From positions 62,001-126,000 of the forward strand of contig NZ_PJRP01000010.1 in NCBI RefSeq assembly GCF_002858765.1: 64,000 bases of DNA. The letters run 5' to 3'. The notes beneath the pieces were generated by a model. The model had not been told where the DNA came from. It worked only from the letters and a program-made list of their open reading frames with translations, and did not search any database. This stretch comes from Cupriavidus pauculus. GTDB taxonomy: Bacteria; Pseudomonadota; Gammaproteobacteria; Burkholderiales; Burkholderiaceae. Position numbers and translations under genes: made by a program. Every line of letters starts with the position of its first letter. The stretch's first letter is position 1. Positions 1 through 12,181 of this stretch are shown here, one piece after another.

Positions 1-1629
1 CAGCACGACGTAGGCCTTGCGCGGCGCATCGAACATTGCCTGGGCGTTCGCACCACCCTTCTGCGGCAGTGCGCCGGCGATGTAGCCACCGACGGTGTTG
101 GCCGCTTCGGTCAGGAAGCCCAGCGTGGCGCCCGTTTCCGTGGCGATCCACTGAGCCAGCGCGTGCAGCGCCGAGAATTGCGGGTGACGCACGGCTTCGT
201 TGCCGAGGAACACCGCACGGCGCTCGCCCGACAGCAGCGCATCGGCCACCGCCTTGGCAGCGTCGCCGCCATCGAAACCATCGGTGCCAGCCGGAGCAGC
301 CACGCCCTTGGCAGCAGCCACGGCACGTGCCACGCCTGCCAGTGCAGCAGTCCAGCCCGACGGCACCACGTCGATACGTGCGGCCACCGGCATCAGCAGG
401 TCTTCACCGCCGGTGCCGATCACGGCCACGCGGGCACCCTTCTTGACAGCCTGACGCAGACGCGAGGCCAGCAGCGGCTGATCCTTGCGCAGCGATGCGC
501 CAATCACCAGCGCGCGTTGGAGCGTGGTGACATCGGCAATCGGCATACCCAGCCACGGCGCACCCTTCAGCGCGGCCGAGAAATCAGTCTGGCGCAGACG
601 GAAGTCCACATTGTCGCTGCCCAGGCCGCGCACGAGATTGCCCAGCAGGAACAGTTCTTCCAGCGTGCTGTGCGGGCTGGCGATGGCGGCGATCTGATCG
701 GCGCCATGATCGCGCTTGATGCTCGCCAGGCCGTTGGCCACGTATTCGAGCGCGGTCTGCCAGTCCGTTTCCATCCATTCGCCACCCTGCTTGAGCAGCG
801 GGCGGGTCAGACGGTCGGCGCTGTTCACACCTTCGTACGAGAAGCGGTCCTTGTCCGAGATCCAGCACTCGTTGACGTCTTCGTTTTCCAGCGGCACCAC
901 GCGCATCACACGCTGGTTCTTGGTCTGGACCACGAGGTTGGCGCCGACGCCGTCGTGCGGCGACACCGACTTGCGGCGTCCCAGTTCCCACGTACGGGCC
1001 GAATAGCGGAACGGCTTGCTGGTCAGCGCGCCAACCGGGCACAGGTCGATCATGTTGCCGGACAGTTCCGAATCCACGGTCTGGCCGACGAACGTCGTGA
1101 TTTCCGAGTGCTCGCCGCGGTTCAGCATGCCCAGCTCCATCACGCCGGCCACTTCCTGGCCAAAGCGCACGCAGCGGGTGCAGTGAATGCAACGGGTCAT
1201 CTCCTCCATGGAGATCAGCGGGCCCACGTTCTTGTGGAACACCACGCGCTTTTCTTCCTTGTAGCGCGACTCCGATGCACCGTAGCCCACGGCCAGATCC
1301 TGCAGCTGGCATTCGCCGCCCTGATCGCAGATCGGGCAGTCGAGCGGGTGATTGATCAGCAGGAATTCCATCACGGACTTCTGGGCCTTGACGGCCTTTT
1401 CAGAGTTCGTGAAGACCTTCATGCCGGGCGTCACCGGGGTGGCGCAGGCGGGAAGCGCCTTGGGCGCCTTTTCCACTTCGACCAGGCACATGCGGCAGTT
1501 CGCCGCGATGGACAGTTTGCGGTGGTAGCAGAAATGCGGGATGTAGGTGCCCAGCTTGCGAGCCGCTTCCATCACGAGGCTGCCTTCCGCAACCTCAACC
1601 TTCTTGCCGTCGATCTCGAGTTCAACCAT
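1..1629 (-). CDS. nuoG: NADH-quinone oxidoreductase subunit G (partial, C-terminus beyond window edge)
   Basis: Large iron-sulfur subunit of the peripheral arm of respiratory complex I, passing electrons from NuoF towards quinone. The first 543 codons are visible and the frame is open to the left edge, so the C-terminus is missing. The N-terminal 2Fe-2S domain shows Cys34, Cys45 and Cys48 (the latter two in NCRMC). It is followed by the DQGGECQLQD segment and the C-x2-C pattern CIHCTRC, as expected for the 4Fe-4S ligands. The later part matches the molybdopterin-oxidoreductase-like domain of the family. The ATG at 1629 gives the usual N-terminus and lies 13 nt after the nuoF stop, so it is translated from the nuo operon message. 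Confidence 0.97.
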   Translation of the reverse strand, partial: MVELEIDGKKVEVAEGSLVMEAARKLGTYIPHFCYHRKLSIAANCRMCLVEVEKAPKALPACATPVTPGMKVFTNSEKAVKAQKSVMEFLLINHPLDCPICDQGGECQLQDLAVGYGASESRYKEEKRVVFHKNVGPLISMEEMTRCIHCTRCVRFGQEVAGVMELGMLNRGEHSEITTFVGQTVDSELSGNMIDLCPVGALTSKPFRYSARTWELGRRKSVSPHDGVGANLVVQTKNQRVMRVVPLENEDVNECWISDKDRFSYEGVNSADRLTRPLLKQGGEWMETDWQTALEYVANGLASIKRDHGADQIAAIASPHSTLEELFLLGNLVRGLGSDNVDFRLRQTDFSAALKGAPWLGMPIADVTTLQRALVIGASLRKDQPLLASRLRQAVKKGARVAVIGTGGEDLLMPVAARIDVVPSGWTAALAGVARAVAAAKGVAAPAGTDGFDGGDAAKAVADALLSGERRAVFLGNEAVRHPQFSALHALAQWIATETGATLGFLTEAANTVGGYIAGALPQKGGANAQAMFDAPRKAYVVL

Positions 1630-1642
1630 GTTCTGCCACGCT

Positions 1643-2938
1643 TCAGGAATGGGCCGGGACCATGCACTGCTTGTGTTCGACGTGATACTCGAACTCTTTC
1701 CAGTAGTGCTTGAGCATGCCGCGTACCGGCATCGCCGCGGCATCGCCGAGCGCGCAAATCGTGCGACCCATGATGTTTTCCGCGACGTTATTGAGCAGGT
1801 CCAGATCTTCCTGGCGGCCTTCTCCGTGTTCAATACGATTCACCATGCGATAGAGCCAGCCGGTGCCTTCACGGCACGGCGTGCACTGGCCGCACGATTC
1901 TTCAAAGTAGAAATACGACAGGCGCAGCAGCGACCGCACCATGCAGCGCGTTTCGTCCATGACGATCACGGCGCCCGAGCCCAGCATCGAGCCGGCCTTG
2001 GCGATCGAGTCGTAGTCCATGGTCGACGCCATCATCAGGTCGGCCGGCACCACCGGTGCCGACGATCCGCCAGGGATCACGGCCTTGAGCGCCTTGCCAC
2101 CGCGCATGCCGCCCGCCAGCTCCAGCAGCGTGGAGAACGGCGTGCCCAGCGGGATTTCGTAATTGCCCGGGCGCTCGACGTCACCAGAGATCGAGAAGAT
2201 CTTGGTGCCGCCGTTGTTCGGCTTGCCCATCTTCAGGTATTCGTCCGGGCCCACGGCCAGGAGGAACGGCACCGCGGCGAACGTCTCGGTGTTGTTGATC
2301 GTGGTCGGCTTGCCGTACAGGCCGAAGCTGGCCGGGAAAGGCGGCTTGAAGCGCGGTTGGCCTTTCTTGCCTTCCAGCGATTCCAGCAGCGCGGTTTCCT
2401 CGCCGCAGATGTACGCACCGTAGCCGTGGTGGGCATGCAACTGGAAGTTGAAGCCCGAGCCCAGGATGTTGTCGCCCAGGAAACCGGCGCGGCGCGCTTC
2501 TTCGAGTGCTTCCTCGAAGATCTTGTATTCGTTCCAGATTTCGCCGTGGATGTAGTTGTAACCCACGGTGATACCCATCGCGTACGCCCCGATGGCCATG
2601 CCTTCGATCAGCGCATGCGGGTTGTAGCGGATGATGTCACGGTCCTTGAACGTGCCCGGCTCGCCCTCGTCGGTATTGCAGACGAGGTACTTCTGGCCCG
2701 GGAACGAACGCGGCATGAAGCTCCACTTCAGGCCGGTCGGGAAACCCGCACCGCCACGACCACGCAGGCCCGACGCCTTGACGTCGGCAATCACCTGCTC
2801 GGGCGTTACCTTCTGTTCGAGGATACGGCGCAGCTGGGCATAGCCACCGCGCTTGACGTAGTCCTCGAGGTGCCAGTTCTTGCCGTCCAGGCCGGCCAGG
2901 ATCAGCGGCTTGATGTGACGGTCGTGCAGAGAGGTCAT
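1643..2938 (-). CDS. nuoF: NADH-quinone oxidoreductase subunit F
   Basis: NADH- and FMN-binding subunit of complex I, the electron entry point of the peripheral arm. The glycine-rich segment [13 protein letters not shown] at about residues 60-72 is the FMN/NADH-binding region. The C-terminal cluster motif SCGQCTPC supplies Cys349, Cys352 and Cys355, with Cys395 as fourth ligand to a 4Fe-4S centre. Length (431 aa) is normal for the family. It sits between nuoE, whose stop is one base upstream of its ATG, and nuoG, so the three NADH-dehydrogenase-module genes are closely coupled. Confidence 0.98.
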   Translation of the reverse strand: MTSLHDRHIKPLILAGLDGKNWHLEDYVKRGGYAQLRRILEQKVTPEQVIADVKASGLRGRGGAGFPTGLKWSFMPRSFPGQKYLVCNTDEGEPGTFKDRDIIRYNPHALIEGMAIGAYAMGITVGYNYIHGEIWNEYKIFEEALEEARRAGFLGDNILGSGFNFQLHAHHGYGAYICGEETALLESLEGKKGQPRFKPPFPASFGLYGKPTTINNTETFAAVPFLLAVGPDEYLKMGKPNNGGTKIFSISGDVERPGNYEIPLGTPFSTLLELAGGMRGGKALKAVIPGGSSAPVVPADLMMASTMDYDSIAKAGSMLGSGAVIVMDETRCMVRSLLRLSYFYFEESCGQCTPCREGTGWLYRMVNRIEHGEGRQEDLDLLNNVAENIMGRTICALGDAAAMPVRGMLKHYWKEFEYHVEHKQCMVPAHS

Positions 2939-2939
2939 G

Positions 2940-3446
2940 TTACTTGTCCCCCTTGGCGGCGGCTTCGGCCTTGAGCTCGTCGACCAGGGCGTCGAGCTTC
3001 TGGTCGCTCATGAAGCTGCACATGCGGGTGTTGTTGACGATCATCACCGGTGCGTCGCCGCAAGCGCCCATGCACTCGCCTTCCTTCAGCGTGAAGCAGC
3101 CGTCAGCGGTGGTTTCGTTGTAGTCGATCCCGAGCTTGCGCTTCAGGTATTCGCCAGCCCGGTCGCCGCCCGACAGCGCGCACGGCAGGTTGGTGCAGAC
3201 GGTGAGCTTGTACTTGCCCACCGGCTTGGTGTCATACATGTTGTAGAACGTGGCCACCTCTTCCACCCACACGGGCGGCATTTCCAGGTAGCTGGCGACG
3301 AACTGCATGACTTCGGGGGAAACCCAGCCCACCTCGCCCTGTGCCACGGCGAGTGCCGCCATCACGGCCGACTGCTTCTGGTCGGTCGGATACTTCGCGA
3401 TCGCGCGATCGATTTCCTTGAGAGCTTCTGCTGATAGCATGGTCAT
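2940..3446 (-). CDS. nuoE: NADH-quinone oxidoreductase subunit E
   Basis: Thioredoxin-fold 2Fe-2S subunit of complex I that partners NuoF. The four cluster ligands are visible as Cys84-x4-Cys89 (VCTNLPC) and Cys125-x3-Cys129 (ECMGACG). The length of 168 aa is typical. Its stop is one base before the nuoF start, which suggests translational coupling. Unlike the other junctions in the operon, the gap to nuoD upstream is 217 nt. Confidence 0.98.
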   Translation of the reverse strand: MTMLSAEALKEIDRAIAKYPTDQKQSAVMAALAVAQGEVGWVSPEVMQFVASYLEMPPVWVEEVATFYNMYDTKPVGKYKLTVCTNLPCALSGGDRAGEYLKRKLGIDYNETTADGCFTLKEGECMGACGDAPVMIVNNTRMCSFMSDQKLDALVDELKAEAAAKGDK

Positions 3447-3663
3447 TGCAGTAATACGGCGAAGACCTGCCCTTTAAGCCGGGCTTCGCTGGTTTGCAGC
3501 CGTCGCTGCCATGTTCTGCCGGCCCGGAACGCTCCAGCGCATTCCTTGCCAGTCCGTCGCAGGCCGGAGCCTGCTGCCACCATTACCGCCGGGGCCGGCC
3601 GAACACGCCCGGATCGTCGTCCGGACAACGGCCTGTAACGGGACACCTTTCTGCCGGTATCCC
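3447..3663. other. 217-nt untranslated spacer inside the nuo operon
   Basis: The gap between nuoD and nuoE is 217 nt, whereas the other nuo junctions here are 1 to 13 nt. I see no convincing coding frame with a ribosome binding site on either strand. There is no terminator-like hairpin with a T-tract. The content is GC-rich and compositionally like the rest of the operon. Confidence 0.6.
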
Positions 3664-4917
3664 TTAGCGGTCGATCTCGCCGAACACGATGTCCTGTGTC
3701 CCGATGATCGTGACCGCATCCGCAATCATGTGTCCCCTGGCCATCTCGTCAAGCGCGGCCAGGTGGGCAAAGCCCGGAGCACGGATCTTCAGGCGGTACG
3801 GCTTGTTCGCACCGTCCGAGATCGCGTAGATACCGAACTCGCCCTTCGGGTGTTCCACTGCCGCGTAGGCTTCGCCCGGCGGTACGTGAATGCCTTCCGT
3901 GAAGAGCTTGAAATGGTGAATCAGCTCTTCCATGTTCGACTTCATGTCCACGCGCGACGGCGGTGCCACCTTGTGGTTGTCGGAAATCACCGGGCCCGGA
4001 TTGCGGCGCAGCCAGTCGATACACTGCTTGATGATGCGATTCGACTGGCGCATTTCTTCCACACGCACCAGGTAACGCGAGTAGCAGTCGCCGGCCGTAC
4101 CCACCGGGATGTCGAAGTCCATCTTGTCGTAGACCTCGTACGGCTGCTTCTTGCGCAGATCCCATTCGATACCCGAGCCACGCAGCATCGGACCGGTGAA
4201 ACCCATCTGCAGCGCGCGCTCGGGGGTGACCACGCCGATATCCACCAAACGTTGCTTCCAGATACGGTTATCGGTCAGCAGCGTCTCATATTCATCCACG
4301 TACGTCGGAAAACGGTTCGTGAAGTCCTCGATGAAGTCCAGCAGCGAGCCCGAACGGTTTTCGTTCATGACCTTGATGGCCTTCTCGTTGTGGATCTTCG
4401 ACGCACGGTACTGCGGCATCGTGTCCGGCAGGTCGCGGTAGACACCGCCCGGACGGTAGTAGGCAGCGTGCATGCGCGCGCCCGACACCGCCTCGTACAT
4501 GTCGAACATGTCCTCGCGCTCGCGGAACGCGTACAGGAACACGGCCATCGCCCCAACGTCCAGCGCGTGGGCGCCGATCCACATCAGGTGGTTCAGCAGG
4601 CGGGTGATCTCGTCGAACATCACGCGGATGTACTGCGCGCGGATCGGCACCTCGATGCCGAGCATCCGCTCGATCGCCATCACGTAGGCGTGTTCGTTGA
4701 CCATCATCGACACGTAGTCGAGACGGTCCATGTAGGGAACGCTCTGGATCCAGCTCTTCTGCTCGGCCAGCTTTTCCGTGGCACGGTGCAGCAGGCCGAT
4801 GTGGGGATCAGCACGCTGGATGACTTCGCCGTCCAGCTCGAGCACCAGGCGCAGCACGCCGTGTGCCGCAGGGTGCTGGGGACCGAAGTTGAGGGTGTAG
4901 TTCTTGATATCTGCCAT
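3664..4917 (-). CDS. nuoD: NADH-quinone oxidoreductase subunit D
   Basis: 49-kDa-type subunit of complex I that, with NuoB, forms the quinone reaction site. It is homologous to the large subunit of NiFe hydrogenases. The protein opens with [19 protein letters not shown], the family signature whose histidines line the quinone pocket, and ends with the conserved DIVFGEIDR tail. At 417 aa it is full length and separate from NuoC, unlike the fused NuoCD of enteric bacteria. It follows nuoC by 10 nt. Confidence 0.98.
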   Translation of the reverse strand: MADIKNYTLNFGPQHPAAHGVLRLVLELDGEVIQRADPHIGLLHRATEKLAEQKSWIQSVPYMDRLDYVSMMVNEHAYVMAIERMLGIEVPIRAQYIRVMFDEITRLLNHLMWIGAHALDVGAMAVFLYAFREREDMFDMYEAVSGARMHAAYYRPGGVYRDLPDTMPQYRASKIHNEKAIKVMNENRSGSLLDFIEDFTNRFPTYVDEYETLLTDNRIWKQRLVDIGVVTPERALQMGFTGPMLRGSGIEWDLRKKQPYEVYDKMDFDIPVGTAGDCYSRYLVRVEEMRQSNRIIKQCIDWLRRNPGPVISDNHKVAPPSRVDMKSNMEELIHHFKLFTEGIHVPPGEAYAAVEHPKGEFGIYAISDGANKPYRLKIRAPGFAHLAALDEMARGHMIADAVTIIGTQDIVFGEIDR

Positions 4918-4927
4918 GACGCCGTTC

Positions 4928-5527
4928 TCAGTGCTTCGTGCCGCCGTAGTTTTCCTCGCGAATCACGCGCGGCGTGATTTCGCGCGGCTCGATCGTCACC
5001 GGCTGGTAGATGACCCGCTTCTGCTCGGGGTCGTAACGCATTTCCACGTAGCCCGAGACCGGGAAGTCCTTGCGGAACGGATGGCCCACGAAACCGTAGT
5101 CCGTCAGCAGACGGCGCAGGTCGGGGTGGCCTTCAAACACGATGCCGTAGAAGTCGAACGCTTCGCGCTCGAACCAGTTCACCGAGTTCCACACGTCGAT
5201 CAGCGACGGCACCACAGGCATGTCGTCGTCCGGCGCGAACACGCGCAGGCGCAGGCGCCAGTTGTGCTTGACCGACAGCAGGTGCGTGACAGCCGCGAAG
5301 CGCAGGCCGTCCCAGGTGCCTTCGGCATAGTCGGAATAATCGACGCCGCAGAGGTCGACGGCCTGCTCGAAATGCAGCGACGGGTCGTCGCGCAGCAGGC
5401 GTGCAGCGTCGAGGTAGTCGGCAGCCTTGACGATCAACGTCAGTTCGCCCGTGGCCTCGGTCAGGTTCTGCACGCGCTTGCCCAGAACTTTCTCGAGGGC
5501 GGCCTTGAGGGTATCGAGGTTCGCCAT
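4928..5527 (-). CDS. nuoC: NADH-quinone oxidoreductase subunit C
   Basis: 30-kDa-type subunit of complex I, a structural part of the connecting module next to NuoD. The C-terminal signature [20 protein letters not shown] followed by HPFRKDFP is the hallmark of this family. Length 199 aa is normal. The start is one base after the nuoB stop. Confidence 0.97.
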   Translation of the reverse strand: MANLDTLKAALEKVLGKRVQNLTEATGELTLIVKAADYLDAARLLRDDPSLHFEQAVDLCGVDYSDYAEGTWDGLRFAAVTHLLSVKHNWRLRLRVFAPDDDMPVVPSLIDVWNSVNWFEREAFDFYGIVFEGHPDLRRLLTDYGFVGHPFRKDFPVSGYVEMRYDPEQKRVIYQPVTIEPREITPRVIREENYGGTKH

Positions 5528-5528
5528 G

Positions 5529-6011
5529 TCAGCCCTTGCGCGCGATGGTGTTGGTACGCTTGATCTTGTTCTGGAGCTGGATCACGCCGTAGATCAGCGC
5601 TTCCGCCGTCGGCGGGCAGCCCGGAACATAGATGTCGACCGGCACGATGCGATCGCAGCCACGCACCACCGAATACGAGTAGTGGTAGTAGCCGCCGCCG
5701 TTGGCGCACGAGCCCATCGAGATCACCCAACGCGGTTCTGCCATCTGGTCGTAGACCTTGCGCAGCGCGGGAGCCATCTTGTTGCACAGCGTGCCTGCCA
5801 CGATCATCACGTCGGACTGACGCGGCGACGGGCGGAAAATCACGCCGAAACGGTCCATGTCGTAGCGTGCGGCGCCGGCGTGCATCATTTCCACTGCACA
5901 GCAGGCCAGACCGAACGTCATGGGCCACAGGGAACCCGTACGGGTCCAGTTGATCAGCTTGTCAGCGGTCGTCGTGACAAAGCCTTCGTTGAGAACGCCT
6001 TCGATTGCCAT
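5529..6011 (-). CDS. nuoB: NADH-quinone oxidoreductase subunit B
   Basis: Carries the terminal 4Fe-4S cluster N2, which donates electrons to quinone. The adjacent cysteines Cys37-Cys38 (LACCAVEMM), Cys102 (MGSCANGGG) and the cysteine of [10 protein letters not shown] near residue 131 form the expected ligand set. Length 160 aa is normal for the beta-proteobacterial type. It lies 6 nt downstream of nuoA. Confidence 0.98.
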   Translation of the reverse strand: MAIEGVLNEGFVTTTADKLINWTRTGSLWPMTFGLACCAVEMMHAGAARYDMDRFGVIFRPSPRQSDVMIVAGTLCNKMAPALRKVYDQMAEPRWVISMGSCANGGGYYHYSYSVVRGCDRIVPVDIYVPGCPPTAEALIYGVIQLQNKIKRTNTIARKG

Positions 6012-6017
6012 TTCACA

Positions 6018-6377
6018 TCACTCCCAATCGAGCGCGCCCTTTTTCCAGATGTAGACGAAGCCCACGATGAATTCCAGCAGAAACACGCCCATGGCGATGA
6101 ATCCCGGCCAACCGATGTCCTTGAGGGCAACGCCCCACGGAAACAGGAAGGCAGTTTCGAGATCGAACAGGATAAAGAGGATGGCGATGAGGTAGTAGCG
6201 CACGTCGAACTTCATGCGCGCATCCTCAAATGCTTCGAAGCCGCACTCGTACGGCGACAGCTTCGCTGCGTCAGGATTGTTTGGACCGAGAATCCGACCA
6301 ATGGACATCAGCGCTACACCGAGCACGATGCCAAAGAGGATGAAGACGAGGACGGGGAAGTAGGCTTCGAGTGTCAA
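6018..6377 (-). CDS. nuoA: NADH-quinone oxidoreductase subunit A (TTG start preferred)
   Basis: Small membrane subunit of complex I, first gene of the operon, with three predicted membrane helices. I prefer the TTG at 6375-6377. It gives a 119-residue protein beginning (M)TLEAYFPVL, which is the usual NuoA length and N-terminus, and an AAGG sits about 11 nt upstream. An in-frame ATG at 6452 would add 25 residues ([10 protein letters not shown] and so on) unlike the family. The conserved [12 protein letters not shown] loop and the acidic FDLE motif in helix 2 are present. Confidence 0.93.
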   Translation of the reverse strand: MTLEAYFPVLVFILFGIVLGVALMSIGRILGPNNPDAAKLSPYECGFEAFEDARMKFDVRYYLIAILFILFDLETAFLFPWGVALKDIGWPGFIAMGVFLLEFIVGFVYIWKKGALDWE

Positions 6378-6547
6378 GGTACGGCCAGCCTTATCTGGAA
6401 TGTTGTCAACAGCACCAGCTAGCGGCGACCTGTTGCCCACCCCAGGCGCCATCCCGTCTTAGCACGGCGCCGCCTTGCGGACTGCCGGAGAATCATGGTG
6501 CGATCCGTGCATGACACAGATGCGACAATGACTTCCGATCAATTGTT

Positions 6548-6632
6548 TGGTGCCGACGGCGAGACTCGAACTCGCACAGCTTTCGCCACTACCCCCTCAA
6601 GATAGCGTGTCTACCAATTTCACCACGTCGGC
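6548..6632 (-). tRNA. tRNA-Leu (anticodon GAG)
   Basis: Reads as a complete class II tRNA on the minus strand. The acceptor stem GCCGACG pairs with CGTCGGC, the D-arm contains GAAATTGGTAGAC, and the anticodon stem CTATC/GGTAG encloses the loop TTGAGGG, so the anticodon is GAG. A long variable arm (TGGCGAAAGCTGT), the T-arm GCGAG-TTCGAGT-CTCGC and an encoded ACCA 3' end follow. It reads CTC/CTT leucine codons. The position between secG and the nuo operon is conserved in many proteobacteria. Confidence 0.98.
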
Positions 6633-6841
6633 TGGGGGAGAAACAATATTGCCTTGCGCCGGGTTTTTACACCCTACGAAGCGTAGTCAGTGAAGTCTGT
6701 CCACTGGCTTTCGCCCCGCGCTGGGGAATCGTTTCAAGCCTTGCATTCTAACTCATGATTCCTGATTTGTTCAATGCACAACTGCAAATTAAATCAGGAA
6801 TCCGCGAACACACTGTTCGATTATTGCGCTGATGCCGAAAC

Positions 6842-7210
6842 TTACTTCGGCACTGCAGGCGCGGCAGGTGCCGAGGCGGCAGCCGCTGCAGGAGCCGAAG
6901 CGGACGGCGCCGAAGCCTGGGTAGCCTGGGGCTGCTGACCCGCGGCCATCACGCCCAGCGAAGCCTGCGGCTTGTAGTTGCCAAGCAACGTCAGGCCGAG
7001 CGTGCAAGCGAAGAACAGCGCCGCCAGGACGGCCGTGGTACGCGACAGGAAGTTTGCCGAGCCCGATGCACCGAACAGACTGCCCGATGCGCCGGAACCG
7101 AACGCCGCGCCAACATCGGCACCCTTGCCGTGCTGCAGCAGCACCAGGCCGATCACGCCCAGCGCGGACAGAACCTGCACGACGACCAACAGAGTCTTGA
7201 AAATTGCCAT
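6842..7210 (-). CDS. secG: Preprotein translocase subunit SecG
   Basis: Small inner-membrane component of the SecYEG protein-export channel. Two hydrophobic helices (about residues 3-25 and 57-78) flank the conserved cytoplasmic loop HGKGADVGAAFGSGASGSLFG. The C-terminus is an Ala/Pro-rich low-complexity tail from about residue 85, common in Burkholderiaceae SecG and probably unstructured. It lies 50 nt downstream of tpiA and upstream of tRNA-Leu. Confidence 0.96.
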   Translation of the reverse strand: MAIFKTLLVVVQVLSALGVIGLVLLQHGKGADVGAAFGSGASGSLFGASGSANFLSRTTAVLAALFFACTLGLTLLGNYKPQASLGVMAAGQQPQATQASAPSASAPAAAAASAPAAPAVPK

Positions 7211-7260
7211 TTGGTTAAATTCGTTTCGTACTTGCCTGATCAGACAGTCGCATCCGGCAT

Positions 7261-7998
7261 TCAGGCGTTGCCGATCGCGAGGAAATCATCCGCCTTCAGC
7301 GAGGCGCCGCCAATCAGCCCCCCGTCGATGTCGGACATGGAAAACAGTTCTGCCGCATTGTCCGGCTTCACGCTGCCGCCGTACAGAATGGCGATGCGTT
7401 GTGCCACGCCCGCATCCTTGCCAGCGACCTGCGCACGCAACACAGCGTGTACGGCCTGCGCCTGTTCGCTGGTTGCGGTCTTGCCGGTACCAATGGCCCA
7501 GACGGGCTCATAGGCCAGGACAATGCAATACAATTGCTCGATAGACAGCGCATCGAGCACGGCTTGCAACTGACGCCCCACTACGGCCTCGGTCTGCCCT
7601 GCCTCGCGCTCTGCCAGCGTTTCGCCGACGCAAACCACAGGGACCAGACCCGACTCCAGTGCACGCAGCGCCTTGGTGGCCACCGTCACATCGGATTCAG
7701 CGTGATAGGTGCGGCGTTCGGAGTGACCCACCAGCACGTAGGCGCAGCCAAATTCGGCCAGCATCGGCGCCGCGACTTCGCCCGTAAAGGCACCGCGCGT
7801 CTCCGCGGACGTGTCCTGGGCACCCCACGACACCTGGGTACCGGTGAGCAGCGACTGGCACTGGGCAAGATAGGGGAACGGTGCGCAAACGGCCAGTTTC
7901 GCCTTGGCCGGCGCTGCCTTGATGCCTTCCAGCAGGGCCGCGTTGGCGGTAAGGCTGCCGTGCATCTTCCAGTTGCCGATGACCAGCTTTTGTCTCAC
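7261..7998 (-). CDS. tpiA: Triosephosphate isomerase
   Basis: Interconverts dihydroxyacetone phosphate and glyceraldehyde 3-phosphate in glycolysis and gluconeogenesis. The active-site elements are all visible: the lysine in GNWKMHG near the N-terminus, the electrophilic histidine in VLVGHSERR, and the catalytic glutamate in [12 protein letters not shown] next to the flexible loop. The phosphate-gripping YGGSVKPDN motif is near the C-terminus. Length 245 aa is standard. Confidence 0.98.
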   Translation of the reverse strand: MRQKLVIGNWKMHGSLTANAALLEGIKAAPAKAKLAVCAPFPYLAQCQSLLTGTQVSWGAQDTSAETRGAFTGEVAAPMLAEFGCAYVLVGHSERRTYHAESDVTVATKALRALESGLVPVVCVGETLAEREAGQTEAVVGRQLQAVLDALSIEQLYCIVLAYEPVWAIGTGKTATSEQAQAVHAVLRAQVAGKDAGVAQRIAILYGGSVKPDNAAELFSMSDIDGGLIGGASLKADDFLAIGNA

Positions 7999-8142
7999 AA
8001 GGGTCCCCTCTCAAATCAAACCCGCTATTGTAGCGTGGTCAAGGGGGTGCCGCCAGCGCGTGGCGGACAATTGCAGACACCCAGTGGTCACCGGCCCACA
8101 ATTGCACCGGCAATGGCGCAATTGCGGATCCACGAACGAAAT

Positions 8143-9147
8143 TTACCAGGTCAGCACGATCTTGCCGGTGTGCTCGCTCGACTCCATCAGTCGATGGGCA
8201 TCGGCAGCCTGCGCGGCAGGGAACACCTTGTAGATGACCGGCTTGATCTTGCCCGATGCCAGCAGCGGCCAGACGCTCTGATGCAGCGCCTGCGCGATCG
8301 CGCCCTTGAACGATGCCGGACGCGGGCGCAGCGTCGAACCGGTGACGGTGATGCGCCGACGCAGGATATCGCCCAGCGGAATCTCCGCCTTGCCACCACC
8401 CAGCAGCGCGATGATGACGATGCGACCATCGTCTGCGATGCACGACAGTTCGCGCGCCAGGTACGAACCGGCCACCATGTCGAGAATCACGTCGACGCCC
8501 TTGCCCTCGGTCAATGCCTTGACCTCGGCGGCGAAGTCCTGCGTCTTGTAGTTGATCGCGCGATCGGCGCCCAGCGCCTCGCAGGCCTTGCACTTGTCGT
8601 CGCTACCCGCCGTGACGAACACCTTGAAGCCCATCGCCTTGGCGATCTGGATCGCCGTGGTGCCGATGCCGCTCGAACCACCCTGGATCAGCAGCGTTTC
8701 CGCCGCGCCGCGCGGGCCCTTGCCCAGCTGGCCGCGGTCAAATACATTGCTCCAGACCGTAAAGAACGTCTCTGGCAAGGCCGCGGCTTCAATATCGCTG
8801 AGGCCCTCGGGCACCGGCAGGCATTGTTCGATCGGCGCCGTGCAAAGCTCGGCATAGCCACCGCCCTGCACGAGCGCACACACCCGGTCGCCCACCTTCA
8901 GCCCGAAGCGGTTCGCCGGATTCGACAGATCGCCACCCACCACCACACCAGCCACTTCCAGACCCGGCAGGTCCGAGGCACCCGGCGGCACCGGATAGTT
9001 GCCCGTACGCTGGAACACATCGGGACGATTGATACCCGCAGCCGCCACGCGGATCAGGATCTCTCCGGCCTTCGGCTCCGGGTCGGGACGCTGCGTTGCC
9101 TGCAGGACTTCAGGGCCGCCGTATTCACGGATCTCGATGGCTTTCAT
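8143..9147 (-). CDS. NAD(P)H:quinone oxidoreductase (zinc-independent MDR, PIG3-like)
   Basis: A 334-aa medium-chain dehydrogenase/reductase. The N-terminal GroES-like fold includes GINRPDVFQRTGNYPVPPG, typical of the TP53I3/PIG3 quinone reductase group. The Rossmann segment with GGSSGIGTTAIQIAK binds NADPH. The structural zinc cysteines of true alcohol dehydrogenases are absent. It probably reduces quinones or enals, but the substrate cannot be told from sequence. It is a single gene 157 nt downstream of pnp with a terminator in between, so it has its own promoter or is read at low level from elsewhere. Confidence 0.88.
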   Translation of the reverse strand: MKAIEIREYGGPEVLQATQRPDPEPKAGEILIRVAAAGINRPDVFQRTGNYPVPPGASDLPGLEVAGVVVGGDLSNPANRFGLKVGDRVCALVQGGGYAELCTAPIEQCLPVPEGLSDIEAAALPETFFTVWSNVFDRGQLGKGPRGAAETLLIQGGSSGIGTTAIQIAKAMGFKVFVTAGSDDKCKACEALGADRAINYKTQDFAAEVKALTEGKGVDVILDMVAGSYLARELSCIADDGRIVIIALLGGGKAEIPLGDILRRRITVTGSTLRPRPASFKGAIAQALHQSVWPLLASGKIKPVIYKVFPAAQAADAHRLMESSEHTGKIVLTW

Positions 9148-9235
9148 GATCGCTCCTCATCAATGTCGTATGTCGCATCGCGCGCCGCAAGAATGCGCGC
9201 GCCAAGCGCAGGTAAAAGACTGACCGGCAGTGTAA

Positions 9236-9268
9236 ACAAAAAAGCGGCTGGACATCGCCAGCCGCTTT
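9236..9268 (-). terminator. Rho-independent terminator of pnp
   Basis: An 11-bp perfect stem (9241-9251 with 9258-9268, AAAGCGGCTGG) and a 6-nt loop are followed on the minus strand by a run of T. It lies 37 nt past the pnp stop codon. Confidence 0.9.
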
Positions 9269-9304
9269 CACGGGTACTGCTATCGATACCGCGTACCGTT
9301 CAGC

Positions 9305-11473
<2,169 letters not shown>

Positions 11474-11595
11474 GAGCGTTCCTTGATTCATGCTTGCCTG
11501 CCGTAAACAGATACGGCGGGCCGACGCCTGCGCTCGCAGCGGCAGGCGGACTGCCGGAATTTGCCCCGGGCCGCAGTCTCAGGGAAGTGCTATGC

Positions 11596-11653
11596 CATTC
11601 CATCGCGCCACCGTCCGGCCCAGCATGAGGACGATGCGATACGCGATGGAATG
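11596..11653 (-). promoter_or_regulatory. Inverted repeat in the pnp leader, candidate RNase III/PNPase autoregulatory stem-loop
   Basis: CATTCCATCGCG at 11596-11607 is perfectly complementary to CGCGATGGAATG at 11642-11653, with 34 nt between that can pair further. It lies 123 to 180 nt upstream of the pnp ATG in the rpsO-pnp intergenic region. In Escherichia coli the pnp leader forms a long stem cut by RNase III, which lets PNPase repress its own mRNA. Equivalence here is inference. Confidence 0.55.
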
Positions 11654-11809
11654 ACACAAAACCCCGTTTCGTTGGCCGGTTCCGGTGTCAGAAAGAGCGA
11701 GGTAACTTACTCCGTCGCACGGCATGGCGCAACGGCGTACGGACAAATCGCCCGATTTTAATGTGAAATAAACATCACACTGAACGCTGCCCAGCCAAAA
11801 ATCGCCGGT

Positions 11810-11853
11810 GCAGAAAAGCAAAATGCCTGCTCCAGCAGTGCTGGCGCAGGCAT
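11810..11853 (-). terminator. Rho-independent terminator of rpsO
   Basis: The outer stem ATGCCTGC (11823-11830) pairs with GCAGGCAT (11846-11853) around an inner CCAGCA/TGCTGG stem. TTTTGCTTTT follows on the minus strand. It lies 65 nt past rpsO. Partial read-through would feed pnp, as in other rpsO-pnp pairs. Confidence 0.85.
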
Positions 11854-11917
11854 CGTGGCCTCACGTGAAATCGTGCTTGAACAACGCTTGCAGGATTCGT
11901 GCTGCCATCCGCAGACC

Positions 11918-12181
11918 TTACTTGCGCAGGCCCAGGGCTTCGATCAGGGCACGGTAACGATCAGCGTCGTTGGCCTTGAGGTAGTCCAGCAGACGACGAC
12001 GACGGCTCACCATGCGCAGCAGACCGCGGCGGCTGTGGTGATCCTTCATGTTGGCCTTGAAGTGCGGGGTCAGTTCGTTGATGCGGGTGGTCAGCAGAGC
12101 GACCTGGACTTCGGGGCTACCCGTGTCGTTGGCGGCGCGGGCGAACTTCTGGATGACTTCGGACTTGTTGGCAATTGCCAT
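11918..12181 (-). CDS. rpsO: 30S ribosomal protein S15
   Basis: Primary 16S rRNA-binding protein of the small subunit platform. The 87-aa protein contains the full S15 signature, with [19 protein letters not shown], the basic [21 protein letters not shown] helix pair and the terminal [12 protein letters not shown]. It is two residues shorter than the common 89 because of a compact N-terminus (MAIANKSEV). The ATG is preceded by GGAAAACATC. It lies upstream of pnp. Confidence 0.97.
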   Translation of the reverse strand: MAIANKSEVIQKFARAANDTGSPEVQVALLTTRINELTPHFKANMKDHHSRRGLLRMVSRRRRLLDYLKANDADRYRALIEALGLRK

